Shown piece after piece: positions 56,258 through 64,000 of a DNA stretch of 64,000 nt. Source of the stretch: DASTFP01 sp963744345 (GTDB taxonomy: Bacteria; Verrucomicrobiota; Verrucomicrobiia; Chthoniobacterales; Terrimicrobiaceae); NCBI GenBank assembly GCA_963744345.1, contig CAVUTD010000024.1, positions 1 to 64,000 of the forward strand, in the 5' to 3' direction. The notes beneath the pieces were generated by a model, which did not search any database, was not told the origin of the DNA, and saw only the letters and a list, made by a program, of their open reading frames with translations. The translations under genes were made by a program, and so were the position numbers. How positions within the stretch are numbered: position 1 is the first letter of the stretch; each line of letters opens with the position of its first letter.

Positions 56258-56945
56258 TTAGTGCGGCTTCGCTGAGCCTCCCGTTCCTTCGCCCTGTATC
56301 GGGCGGACTGGCTTATCCATCGCGATCAATTCGGAAACCGTGACGAATTTATAGCCTTTGGCAAGGAGGCTATCAAGAACGCCGGGCATCGCCGCCACGG
56401 TGGTCGCATGGATATCGTGGGAGAGGATAATCGCACCTGGACGTGCTCCTGCGAGAATCCGGCGCTCAACGCTTGCTGAGTTGCGATACTTCCAATCGAG
56501 GGGGTCCACGGACCAAAGAATGACCTTCATCCCGAATTCTCGGTTTATCCAATGGTTGATGTACTCAGTCGTTGCGCCGTAAGGCGGTCGCATAACAAGG
56601 ATGGGCTTTCCAATTAACTCGACGATTGTCCAAGATGTTCGCTCTATCTCTTGCCGTAGCGCCGTGGGGTTGAGTCTTGTCAATTGGGGATGGCTCCACG
56701 AGTGGTTTCCGATTTCATGTCCTTCCGCGGCAATGCGACGCACAATATCGGGATATTCCGTGGCGTTCTGACCGATCAGAAAGAACGTGGCTTTGATTCC
56801 CCTTTCTTTAAGCATATCAAGGAGCCGAGGTGTAAGAGTAGGGTGAGGGCCGTCATCGAACGTCATGGCGATGCTAAAGCCATCAACTTGGCATGAACTA
56901 TAGCTGGCCTTGGCCGGTGCTACGGACGGAGTTGGTGTCGGCTCG
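56258..56945 (-). pseudogene. Polysaccharide deacetylase (NodB), catalytic part cut by IS1182
   Basis: NodB-homology enzyme that removes acetyl groups from chitin-, peptidoglycan- or other sugar chains. The catalytic motif is IAMTFDDGPHPTLTPRLLDM (Asp pair), with metal His pair in GNHSWSHPQLTRL, then RPPYGATTEYI and IILSHDIHATTVAAM. The frame runs back past MTFDD through PTPTPSVAPAKASYSSCQVD to the edge of the transposase gene, so its proper start is cut away. The signal peptide is found at the far edge of the element (58250-58331). Confidence 0.8.
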
Positions 56946-58250
56946 GCTTAGCGAGCTCGCTTAAAGCCGTGCTGAACGGCTGCCTCGGCGAAGTTGCGCT
57001 CTTGAAACCATTGCCGGCGCTTGCGGTCAGAGCGCGCTTGCGGGGAATGGGATTGCTGGCGCGCCTTATCCAGCAGCTCCTGGCCCGCGTAGCCCTTGAG
57101 GGTGCGTCCGTTCTGATCACGGGTGCAGAGCTGCCGCAGTGTGCATCGCGCGCAGGTTCCCCGCTCCGGGCGGTACTCGTAATAGCCGCGCGCGGCAACA
57201 AAGTGGTGCCGCGAAAGGATCTCTCCCGCCGGGCAGCTGTAGCAGTCCGTTTCGGGTTGATAAACAAAACGCTCCGGCGGATAGATGCCCTGGCTGCGAG
57301 GATTGCGCAGTTTGCTGCGCAGATCGGCCACATGGACGCGAATCTTGCGCCGAGCCAAAGCAATTAAATTGGCAGTATTGCCGTAACGGCTGTCGGCCAC
57401 CGCCACTCTGGTCTTGGAAGCAGTGAGCCGCTCGTGTCTTTCGATGAGCTCAATTAACTGACTGGCTTCATCGATCGCTCCCGTTGTGGTCTTCACCGCC
57501 GTAATGACCCCGGCCTTCTCGTCAAGCGCACGATGGTTCTTGTAGGAGGGAGTGGACTTGCCGCCGCCCTGGTGCCGCACCACCGTGGAGTCCGGATCGG
57601 TGGTGCTGCGTAGCCTCTTATTGACCGAGCCCCCGCTCCCGGAGTCATCCTCTTCTTCCTGCTCCTCAAGCTTGCGCACTTCGCGCCGAACCACCAGCTC
57701 GATCACCGAGTTGCGTGAGGCATTAGCGGCTACCAGAGAGGCATCGACATACAGCTTGTGGCCATCGACCAGACCGGCTTCCACGCATCGTTCGACGCTG
57801 CGCGAAAACAGGCGCTCAAAAACTTCGGCTCCCCAACGGCGGCGCGCCTTGCTCAGCACACTGTGGTTGGGGATCTCGTCCTCCAGCCCGTAACCTAAAA
57901 ACCACAAATAATCCAAGCGCAGAGGCACAATGCGCATCAGCTCGCGCTCGCTGCGAACATCATCCAGAAAGAGGAGAAGCATGAGCTTGACGATGATCAC
58001 AGGATCGACCGACACATGGCCATTGCTCCCGTAGAAGCCGGCGACCTCCGGGCGGATGAAACTTAGATCAAGAGCCTTATTGATCTTTCTTAGTAAATGA
58101 TCTTGTGGAATCCGCCTGCCTAAGTTTACCGGTTCCGCCCACAGCTCGGTCTGCTTCTGCCAATGTCCCATCATAATTAATGCTATCTCTAAGCATTTAT
58201 TGCACCAGGTTCCCTCATTGAGCAACAGCCCGTCCAAGGCTGACCCCTTT
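56925..58250 (-). mobile_element. IS1182-family insertion sequence
   Basis: One transposase gene between short terminal sequences. On the minus strand the upstream edge is near GGGGTCAGCC (about 58250) and the downstream edge near GCCGACACC (about 56925); these are partly inverted (GGGGTC / GGTGTC). The boundary is inferred mainly from the split deacetylase gene on both sides. No sure target duplication. Confidence 0.6.
56948..58174 (-). CDS. IS1182-family DDE transposase
   Basis: About 408 residues from the Met at 58174 (MMGHWQKQTELWAEPVNLGR). The DDE features are KLYVDASLVAANASRNS (first Asp), VAVADSRYGNTANLIAL (second Asp) and a Cys-rich zinc-like segment (DCYSCPAGEIL, RGTCARCTLRQLCTRDQNG) typical of IS1182/IS5-related enzymes. 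The catalytic Glu, usually near the end, is not firmly seen: the C-terminus (RKRRQWFQERNFAEAAVQHG) looks partly worn. The frame is intact. Confidence 0.8.
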   Translation of the reverse strand: MMGHWQKQTELWAEPVNLGRRIPQDHLLRKINKALDLSFIRPEVAGFYGSNGHVSVDPVIIVKLMLLLFLDDVRSERELMRIVPLRLDYLWFLGYGLEDEIPNHSVLSKARRRWGAEVFERLFSRSVERCVEAGLVDGHKLYVDASLVAANASRNSVIELVVRREVRKLEEQEEEDDSGSGGSVNKRLRSTTDPDSTVVRHQGGGKSTPSYKNHRALDEKAGVITAVKTTTGAIDEASQLIELIERHERLTASKTRVAVADSRYGNTANLIALARRKIRVHVADLRSKLRNPRSQGIYPPERFVYQPETDCYSCPAGEILSRHHFVAARGYYEYRPERGTCARCTLRQLCTRDQNGRTLKGYAGQELLDKARQQSHSPQARSDRKRRQWFQERNFAEAAVQHGFKRAR

Positions 58251-58331
58251 CAGGCTGTGAAGCGGCAACAATCTCGTACCTAGAGGCCATCAGCGAGAAG
58301 ATGGTCAGGACGAACAGATGTTTTCGATGCA
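58250..58331 (-). pseudogene. Polysaccharide deacetylase, signal-peptide part
   Basis: From a GTG at about 58329-58331: (M)HRKHLFVLTIFSLMASRYEI then VAASQPE, a signal peptide reaching the IS1182 edge. It begins three bases after the stop of the COG0523 fragment. With the part at 56258-56945 it makes one secreted deacetylase of about 260 residues. Confidence 0.55.
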
Positions 58332-58333
58332 CG

Positions 58334-58830
58334 TCAAATAGATTCCAGTCTTGAGATGCACAAGCTCTCGGACCTTGAAAGGAGACTCAGCCGATCGAGG
58401 ACCGCCTGTAGCTTGGAAGCTGTTAGTCGCGGGCCAATAAAAAGAGCAAGAGGAGTGTGTAAGTTTGGTGATTGTCCGACCCGGAAAAACTTCGGTTCAT
58501 CGAATCGATCCACCTTTTGAAAGACAAAAAATTCCGCCGGCAACTCGGAAAATCGCACAAGTCCTTTGGCGCGGACCACCTCAGCGTGAAGGTGCCTGAG
58601 CAAGTTTTGAAAATCGTTTCTCGGAACATAGGGCGGGAGAGGCAATTCCAATGAAGCGAAATGATGCTTCTCTTGCTCATGATGGTGATCGGCCTCACGG
58701 TGATTTTGATGATCAGCATCACGGGAACTTCAATAACCCGCTCACGCTTTGAGGCCGGCAGTTTACAAAGCTCGAAGATTTCACGAGAGAAGCTCTCGGG
58801 GGTGACACGGGTGCCACTGACCCCACATTT
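58334..58830 (-). pseudogene. COG0523 (CobW-like) GTPase, C-terminal part
   Basis: CobW_C domain with a His-rich linker: SREIFELCKLPASKRERVIE, then HHHEQEKHHFASLELPLPPY, then NLLRHLHAEVVRAKGLVRFS and the family ending FFRVGQSPNLHTPLALFIGP. The N-terminal GTPase (P-loop GCxCC) is missing and a frame change near 58715 is needed. COG0523 proteins insert or traffic zinc and other metals. The stop is three bases from the deacetylase start. Confidence 0.6.
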
Positions 58831-58917
58831 TTCCAGCGATCTTTTCGAGCGCCGCTTTCCTTTTCGAGTGACTTCCCCAATCTTGATCGAATCTTTTTCT
58901 CAAATCCGAGAAACTGC

Positions 58918-59661
58918 TCACGCCTTCGTAAACTGTTCGTTCACGAAGTCCCAATTTATCAAGTTCCACCAGGCGGCAATATAATCCGGACGCCGGTTCT
59001 GATACTTTAGGTAGTAGGCGTGCTCCCACACATCAAGGCCAAGAAGCGGAACTTGTCCATCGGTGACCGGCGAATCCTGGTTGGCCGTGGAGAAAATCTC
59101 GAGTTTTCCATCCTTTGCCGCGAGCCATGCCCAGCCACTGCCAAAACGCTTCACCGCAGTGTCGTTGAAATTCTTTTGGAATTCGTCGAATGATTTGAAC
59201 TCCTTTTCAAGGACCTTGGCGAGTTCGCCCGAGGGTTTGCCTCCGCCCTTCGGCGACATCATCTGCCAAAACAAGGAGTGATTGACATGCCCGCCCACAT
59301 TGTTGCGCAGGCCAGTGCGGATAGACTCGGGGGCCTTGCTGAGATTCCTGAGCAAGTCCTCTGCCGAAAGCTTAGCCAACTCGGGCTGGTCGGCGAGCAG
59401 CTTGTTGGCATTATCTACATAAGCCTTGTGATGCTTATCATGGTGAATCTGCATGGTGAGGGTATCGACGTGAGGCTCCAACGCTTCGTAGGGATAAGGA
59501 AGCGGCGGCAACGTGTAGGGGCCGGGCGGCGCCGGAGCGGTGGTTGTCTGAGCCAGAGCGGACACTAGCGGGCTGCCAAACCACAGCGCAGCAAGAGAAC
59601 TCATGCCCAGGCGAAAGGCTTCGCGACGGGTGTAACCGAAGTTGAAATCTGCAGACTTCAT
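58918..59661 (-). CDS. Fe/Mn superoxide dismutase with Tat signal
   Basis: 247 residues from the ATG at 59659-59661. A twin-Arg signal is at the front (YTRREAFRLGMSSLAALWFG), so it is exported folded. The SOD features follow: TLPPLPYPYEALEPHVD, first metal ligands in TMQIHHDKHHKAYVDNANK, NVGGHVNHSLFWQMMSPKGG, and the last ligands in LLGLDVWEHAYYLKYQNRRP (Asp, His). It turns superoxide into peroxide and oxygen. The long open frame starts further up, but the extra residues are not conserved. Confidence 0.9.
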   Translation of the reverse strand: MKSADFNFGYTRREAFRLGMSSLAALWFGSPLVSALAQTTTAPAPPGPYTLPPLPYPYEALEPHVDTLTMQIHHDKHHKAYVDNANKLLADQPELAKLSAEDLLRNLSKAPESIRTGLRNNVGGHVNHSLFWQMMSPKGGGKPSGELAKVLEKEFKSFDEFQKNFNDTAVKRFGSGWAWLAAKDGKLEIFSTANQDSPVTDGQVPLLGLDVWEHAYYLKYQNRRPDYIAAWWNLINWDFVNEQFTKA

Positions 59662-60232
59662 AACTAACAGACTACGAATTCTCGATACGGAAGCAACCGC
59701 GAGAAGACGAGTTGAACAACGGCCTTGTCGGCGATCTTCCCAACCCATTTTCCCGTTTTGGCCGGACTTGGCTCATGGAACAAAAAAAACTTACGGGTGC
59801 AGCCAAAGGTTTCTCCACGACTGTGCGCAGCCGTTTGGAATCGATGCGCGTGTAGCGGACGGTTTTTGCATATTCTTATAGCCAGGAGTGCTCGCAGGTC
59901 GCAGAGGCTGGCTCGCCGCTCGTTGATCGGGAGGGTGGCGGCCCTATGCCGCAGGATGTTCGCGGAAATAACCGGCACCCGCGCGCTGGCAGTCAAGCTT
60001 GCTGCGTACGTTGAATGCCTTGTTGCTAAACGGCGCGCCATCCCTTGCCAGGAAAGACGAGCGCGATCCCCCGAAGTTGACCCTGCACCACTCGGCCGCA
60101 GTCGGACGCCTTGAACCCTCCCAGGAAAGCGAACCACTCCATCAAGTGAATCCGACAATTCTGTTGTGCGAGGCAGATCGCGAAACCAGCCGTCTTTGGA
60201 CCTGGAGGCGGAAAGGATAAAGCACGTCACTT
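59662..60232. other. 571-base gap upstream of the SOD gene
   Basis: A long open frame on the minus strand (59664-60230) shows no family feature and is basic and repeat-poor; it is not accepted as a gene. The region should hold the SOD promoter. Confidence 0.4.
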
Positions 60233-60391
60233 TCAGGCCGCAACTGCAGCATCAAAGTATTGCCGCCAGCGCTTCGCCGCCTCCAGAAAACGAACCATCT
60301 GCGCCTTTTGTGCATCGGCTGAGAGACCCTCCCTTGATGTTGTGAACGGCGGAATCCACGCACCACGAAAGTCATGGCCTGTCGTGACCAT
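60233..60391 (-). CDS. 52-residue protein after the TIGR03943 gene
   Basis: MVTTGHDFRGAWIPPFTTSR then EGLSADAQKAQMVRFLEAAK and RWRQYFDAAVAA. An alternative start (ATGA overlap with the TIGR03943 stop at 60428) reads MKQIRFPFCFFAHGHDRP in another frame, so a frameshift may have split one longer coupled gene. No family recognised; the composition looks like real protein. Confidence 0.4.
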   Translation of the reverse strand: MVTTGHDFRGAWIPPFTTSREGLSADAQKAQMVRFLEAAKRWRQYFDAAVAA

Positions 60392-60427
60392 GCGCAAAGA
60401 AACAAAACGGAAAGCGAATCTGTTTCA

Positions 60428-61255
60428 TCAGTAAATGAGTGTCTCTTCAGGGGGATCGCAGGGTGTCACACTTTTCGCAAGAACGAGGGGAACTCTTCGT
60501 CCGCTTTCGACGGGAAAAGCGACCTCGCCAATAACTCTTACCCAGCTCATCTCGGCTACGGGGTGAGCCTTTTCCGTCTGGACGGTAATCGCTACAGGCC
60601 GCGCATCCGCTGCACAGCATATCATAAACATCCGCACCAAGTTGAAACGATCACCTTTGGCATTGTTCGCGCGCGTGGGCATGGACTGTCCAATCAATTC
60701 GACATCCTTGCCTTCAAAGTCGGAGCGCATTGTCGGTTCCTCTGCAGCGAAGATCAGATCCACGTTCTGGGCTTTGATCTGACCTGCCTCGTTCCTTGGC
60801 AGATAGGCCCCGCCGGCGTCCTCAGACACGGCGGTCTCTTGCGAATCGGCCGTCGGCAAAGGAGGCTCAACGGAGGGTTTGTAACCGGGCAGATCGTTGA
60901 TCTTGTCAATGTAACCCCGATTCGCAATGACCGTTTTTCCGAACTGATCCGGAGACACCATCGCCGCGACCAATAGGGGAACCACTAGGACGAACGCTGA
61001 AATAACTCCGAGAATCGGCCTCTGCTCGCCGTGCGATGTCGCGCACCCGGCGTCACAGCCGGCATCCTCCTCCGCGGGCAGGAAGAGCACGCCGAACGCC
61101 AGCAGCAACAAGATGATCCCGCTCATCATAGTCAGCAAATGAAAGCTAGGGTGCAGGTAGGAAGCCACACGACCGGAGACGTAGAAGTGCATCAGCATCG
61201 CTCCCCAAACGGTGAGTATTCCTGCGGAGAGATAACGCTGAACGAATGCTGTCAT
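60428..61255 (-). CDS. TIGR03943/DUF1980 family protein
   Basis: 275 residues from the ATG at 61253-61255, which overlaps the permease stop (ATGA). The front has two membrane segments (YLSAGILTVWGAMLMHFYVS, then LLTMMSGIILLLLAFGVLFL) followed by a Cys-rich loop (AGCDAGCATSHG). The soluble end holds FNLVRMFMICCAADARPVAI, the motif with a Cys pair typical of the family. It works with the DUF318 permease; in several bacteria the pair is under zinc-responsive control. Metal handling is likely. Confidence 0.8.
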   Translation of the reverse strand: MTAFVQRYLSAGILTVWGAMLMHFYVSGRVASYLHPSFHLLTMMSGIILLLLAFGVLFLPAEEDAGCDAGCATSHGEQRPILGVISAFVLVVPLLVAAMVSPDQFGKTVIANRGYIDKINDLPGYKPSVEPPLPTADSQETAVSEDAGGAYLPRNEAGQIKAQNVDLIFAAEEPTMRSDFEGKDVELIGQSMPTRANNAKGDRFNLVRMFMICCAADARPVAITVQTEKAHPVAEMSWVRVIGEVAFPVESGRRVPLVLAKSVTPCDPPEETLIY

Positions 61256-62220
61256 AGCGCCAGCACTGTCAATCGCATGCAAATCAGTCCGATCAAGATA
61301 AAAAGACCAACGGCCAATCCTACGACAAACCTCTTACGAAACACTGCGCTGTAAATAAAAAGAAGTTTAAGATCGAACATCGGTCCGAAGACAAGGAACG
61401 CCAGCTTTGCCACGCCTGGAAACGCTATGAAGGTCGCTGCAATAAATGCATCCGAGGTGCTGCACAGCGAAAGGATCGCCGCGAGAACCATCATCGAAGC
61501 CGTCGCGATCCAATCATTAAGAGCAAGTGGCATGATCACCTCTTGATTTACGGCGGTGCTGAACAGCGCCGAAATCGCCACACCGAGCACAAAAAACACC
61601 ATCACATCGAGGAAGTCGGCCACAGCAACACGCAACGCGCTGCCAATGCGGGCCGAGAATTCGTGGGTGTGCGATACGCCGTGCGACGCCGAATTCTTCG
61701 ATAGAACTCCCCTGCGCAGGACCGCGTGCAAGGGCAGGTTATGCACGGCCAGGGCGACGATGACCGAAACAAGATACCCGACGCCAAGGCGCAGAATCGT
61801 AAACTCCGCCGCGTTTTGTCCGCGAAATGCCGCGTAGGTGCTAAGAATCACGATCGGGTTCACGATCGGCGCGGCGAGCATGTAAGCAATCGCATTGGAG
61901 ACTGGAAGGCCCTTGGTGATCAGCCGCCGGATCACGGGAACTATCCCGCACTCGCACATCGGAAAAACCAGCCCCATTCCCCCGCTCAGGCAAATGCCGA
62001 GGAAAGCATTCCGCGGAAGAAGACGAACCATCACCCGCGAGGGAAGAAATTCGTCGATGATCCCCGAAAGCAGCGTTCCGATTAGTATGAAAGGCACGCC
62101 CTCAAGCAGAACGCTTAGAAAAGCGTAAAAGAAATCGGTGAAACTAAAAGTGAACCAAGGATTTTCCAAGACGGGCGCGCCGCAAACCTTACCTCGTCGA
62201 AGGTCGAAATCCAGGGGCAT
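61252..62220 (-). CDS. DUF318-family permease
   Basis: 322 residues in the longest frame; the real start may be nearer the membrane part (FTFSFTDFFYAFLSVLLEGV). Eight or more membrane segments, with the family blocks GGMGLVFPMCECGIVPVIRR (Cys-Glu-Cys) and AYMLAAPIVNPIVILSTYAA, then ILSLCSTSDAFIAATF. The Cys-Glu-Cys site suggests metal binding. The stop overlaps the TIGR03943 start, so they are translated together. Related proteins move metals, arsenicals or other small solutes. A truncated paralogue is at 55324-55671. Confidence 0.8.
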   Translation of the reverse strand: MPLDFDLRRGKVCGAPVLENPWFTFSFTDFFYAFLSVLLEGVPFILIGTLLSGIIDEFLPSRVMVRLLPRNAFLGICLSGGMGLVFPMCECGIVPVIRRLITKGLPVSNAIAYMLAAPIVNPIVILSTYAAFRGQNAAEFTILRLGVGYLVSVIVALAVHNLPLHAVLRRGVLSKNSASHGVSHTHEFSARIGSALRVAVADFLDVMVFFVLGVAISALFSTAVNQEVIMPLALNDWIATASMMVLAAILSLCSTSDAFIAATFIAFPGVAKLAFLVFGPMFDLKLLFIYSAVFRKRFVVGLAVGLFILIGLICMRLTVLAL

Positions 62221-62617
62221 TCGGGAATCGCAAGCTCTACCAGCTGTGCGCCGCTTGTATCGAGCGCGGCGGTGAGCGGCATACCTCGGTGAAAAATAAC
62301 TCGCCTCGCCCTATGTTCGTGGAAGGAGCGATCACCGCTCCTGTAGAATCACCGATCCCAACTGGATGAAGACTCTCGAAGCGGATGGTGATGCCCAAAC
62401 CACTGGCAAGCCTATCCGTCCCGCGACTGGAGCGGAGAGCAGGACCGAGCAAGCGAATGCGAAGAGTCGTCGAAGAGCCAAGAAAGTCGATGCGCAAGCT
62501 GCGAGCGCAGCGTTAATAGGGGGACCGAACGCTTGTCATATTTCGGAGCGCGGGCTTGGAGTTCCGTCCGTTCATTTTCTAAGGGAACGGTTCGACTTTG
62601 CAGTCAATGTGCATGTT
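62221..62617. other. DNA between the permease and the IS1595 element
   Basis: Minus-strand pieces such as HPVGIGDSTGAVIAPSTNIG and AALDTSGAQLVELAIPECPW could be the end of a broken gene upstream of the permease; no family is named. The IS1595 element has inserted at its far side. Confidence 0.3.
62610..62617. repeat. Target site duplication of IS1595, left
   Basis: TGCATGTT, repeated at 63356-63363 on the other side of the element. Eight bases is the normal length for IS1595. Confidence 0.85.
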
Positions 62618-63355
62618 GGGTCTTTCCTAGATTACACAGTAAGGAGCTGTATAAGCAATTGGAAAACAGTGAGAAACAGATATTTGAAGCGGGCGCACGT
62701 TTCGGAGCGGGAATTTCGACAGGTTTTGAAGATGTATTGCGCGGATGTTGGAGCACTGACAGCAAGTAAATTGACGGGCTTAAACAAGAATACCACGCAT
62801 CGTCTTTACGGGTTGCTGCGGGCTCGCGTGCTGGAAATGGCCAAAGGCGAAGCCGCTCCTTTTACTGGAAGCGTCGAGGTGGATGAAAGCTATTTCGGGC
62901 CGCGTCGAGTGCGCGGGCGCCGAGGCCGAGGATCGGGCCGAAAAGTTGCTGTCATCGGTCTGCTCAAGAGGAAGGGAAAAGTCTTCTGCTCTCCGGTCAT
63001 GAACTGCTCGAAGGCTGAATTGATCGAGGTGATCCGCGGCCAGGTGCTTCCCCGCAAGAGCACGATCTACACCGATGGCTGGCGCGCCTACGACGGATTG
63101 GTGCTGGAAGGCTATAAGCACCATCGCATCCACCATCACGACAATGAATTTGCCAGAAAGCATCGTCATATCAACGGCATTGAGTCCTTCTGGAGCTACG
63201 CCAAACTGCGCCTGGCAAAGCTTCGCGGCGTTCGCTGGGAGTACTTCTATGACCACCTCAAAGAAACCGAATGGCGCTTCAATCATCGCCATGATAACCT
63301 CTTCAACCTCCTCATCACTAACCTCGGCTCCTCACCTCTAATCTAGCAAAGACCC
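62618..63355 (+). mobile_element. Complete IS1595-family element, 738 bp
   Basis: Terminal inverted repeats start GGGTCTTTCCTAGATTA (62618-62634) and, read inward from 63355, GGGTCTTTGCTAGATTA; 16 of 17 bases match. An 8-bp duplication TGCATGTT lies on both sides. One transposase gene fills it. Confidence 0.9.
62669..63346 (+). CDS. IS1595-family (ISXO2-like) transposase
   Basis: 225 residues from a GTG at 62669 ((M)RNRYLKRAHVSEREFRQVL). The frame runs further up, but those residues lie outside the element's left end. An HTH-like part (ALTASKLTGLNKNTTHRLYG) is followed by the ISXO2 catalytic domain: SVEVDESYFGPRRVRGRRG (first Asp/Glu), STIYTDGWRAYDGLVL (second Asp), and HRHINGIESFWSYAKLRL (Asn/Glu). 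The short form without an N-terminal zinc ribbon is normal in part of the family. The frame is intact. Confidence 0.85.
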   Translation: MRNRYLKRAHVSEREFRQVLKMYCADVGALTASKLTGLNKNTTHRLYGLLRARVLEMAKGEAAPFTGSVEVDESYFGPRRVRGRRGRGSGRKVAVIGLLKRKGKVFCSPVMNCSKAELIEVIRGQVLPRKSTIYTDGWRAYDGLVLEGYKHHRIHHHDNEFARKHRHINGIESFWSYAKLRLAKLRGVRWEYFYDHLKETEWRFNHRHDNLFNLLITNLGSSPLI

Positions 63356-63363
63356 TGCATGTT
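63356..63363. repeat. Target site duplication of IS1595, right
   Basis: TGCATGTT, matching 62610-62617. Confidence 0.85.
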
Positions 63364-63647
63364 TATTAATTCCTTCAATTGGCTTGAATAAGGTTCCAAC
63401 CGTGTAGGGGCGCGGTCAAAAGACATCCTTGAGGCCGATTTTGAAGAGTAACCGGGGGCCCGTCCTCCGAGACCATCGCGTCTTACTACCGTCCCTTTCA
63501 GGACCGGCCCCGACTGCATCGAGATGCCGCTTGGCATACTTTCGACGACTTTTCTGCGAAGCCTGCGGTAGCAAGGATGAAGAGCTAGGAGTCAGTGATT
63601 CAATTCTGCCGATATTGCGAACAGCTCAATCAGAAGCCTCCCGATTA

Positions 63648-64000
63648 TCAGTAGGTGAAGGTCACCCCGGCGCTGGCCCAAACCTCATTTCCCTGATCGA
63701 TGTCTTTCAGCGCAGTCATCGCCACACTGTAGTTGATCCCTCCAAAGATCGAGATGACACGATTGATCTGCAAGATTGCTTTGAGACCGAACTGAAAGTT
63801 ATTCCAGCCGTAGTAAGCGTTTGTGTTGTAGTCAAGGTTCAAGCTCAGGAGTGCGTATGGCTGTAACTTCAAAATCTCGCGATGGAGGGGAATTGCTCCA
63901 TCGAGACGAAGCTCCAAATAGGAGCCAGGGGTATAATTCAAATCACACACGAAGAGCATGCTCGGGGTCACATAGGGAATCACCTTCGTCCCTAGCACGA
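63648..64000 (-). CDS. Outer-membrane beta-barrel protein, C-terminal part
   Basis: At least 117 residues, running off the right window edge. Alternating pattern of aromatic and polar residues, typical of outer-membrane strands: LFVCDLNYTPGSYLELRLDG, YALLSLNLDYNTNAYYGWNN, INRVISIFGGINYSVAMTAL, and a C-terminal strand ending in aromatic residues (EVWASAGVTFTY), the usual signal for barrel assembly. No specific family can be named from this part. The front of the gene lies beyond 64000. Confidence 0.6.
   Translation of the reverse strand, partial: VLGTKVIPYVTPSMLFVCDLNYTPGSYLELRLDGAIPLHREILKLQPYALLSLNLDYNTNAYYGWNNFQFGLKAILQINRVISIFGGINYSVAMTALKDIDQGNEVWASAGVTFTY

Noticed and set aside
59664..60230. 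188-residue open frame on the minus strand upstream of SOD
   Set aside because: No domain, no ribosome site, basic low-information sequence; an ordinary long frame in GC-rich DNA.

Overview
The window looks like soil-type Verrucomicrobiota, probably Spartobacteria/Chthoniobacterales. This is inference: it rests on the DUF5069 and CsbD genes, the many small lipoproteins, a GC-rich palindromic repeat, and stress-type genes of the kind common in that group. There is no rRNA and no complete tRNA. Most of the DNA has moderate GC, with one clearly GC-richer block near 48.6-50 kb.

Layout. 1-1.3 kb: an IS256-type element cutting an AspT-family transporter. 2.8-5.4 kb: frame-broken pckA and a truncated phosphofructokinase on the minus strand. 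5.4-10.3 kb: an integrative-element module with a small HTH protein, a frameshifted tyrosine recombinase, primase remnants, a beta-propeller protein, a cupin and a lipoprotein. A perfect 41-bp direct repeat, equal to the 5' half of a tRNA-Ser(CGA), flanks most of it. 10.5-21.7 kb: ordinary chromosomal genes (TPR, MgtC, SGNH hydrolase, peptidoglycan-binding protein, amidase, S9 peptidase, epimerase, CsbD, DUF5069). 22.8-26.3 kb: a minus-strand defence-like operon of a DUF429 nuclease, a DUF262/HNH GmrSD-like protein and an HsdR N-terminal remnant. 26.8-33 kb: AI-2E permease with a B12-fold tail, alpha/beta hydrolase, lipid kinase and a DUF892 ferritin-like protein. 33.4-39.4 kb: a very large CheB-CheR-PAS-histidine kinase gene with a coupled response regulator, split inside a PAS domain by an IS110 element that carries a tandem, internally deleted copy. 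40-48 kb: desaturase, stress proteins, BON, YihY, a second TPR paralogue, GlsB and a histidine kinase. 48-51.4 kb: a GC-rich Na+/H+ antiporter and a DNA polymerase A remnant, bracketed by two relics of tyrosine-recombinase N-terminal domains. 51.4-62.2 kb: a minus-strand cluster with a metal-homeostasis flavour (ZnuA-like binding protein, COG0523 GTPase fragment, DUF318 permease plus TIGR03943 partner, Fe/Mn SOD), also holding S9 peptidase and polysaccharide deacetylase genes and broken by an IS1182-type element. 62.6-63.4 kb: a complete IS1595 element with an 8-bp target duplication. The window ends inside an outer-membrane beta-barrel gene.

Two themes dominate. First, insertion sequences of four families (IS256, IS110, IS1182, IS1595) are present, and at least three of them interrupt recognisable genes whose halves can be rejoined. 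Second, many genes carry single-base frameshifts, often in short homopolymers. That fits either long-read consensus error or real decay, and raw reads are needed to tell which. Genes marked pseudogene for frameshift alone may therefore be intact in the organism.
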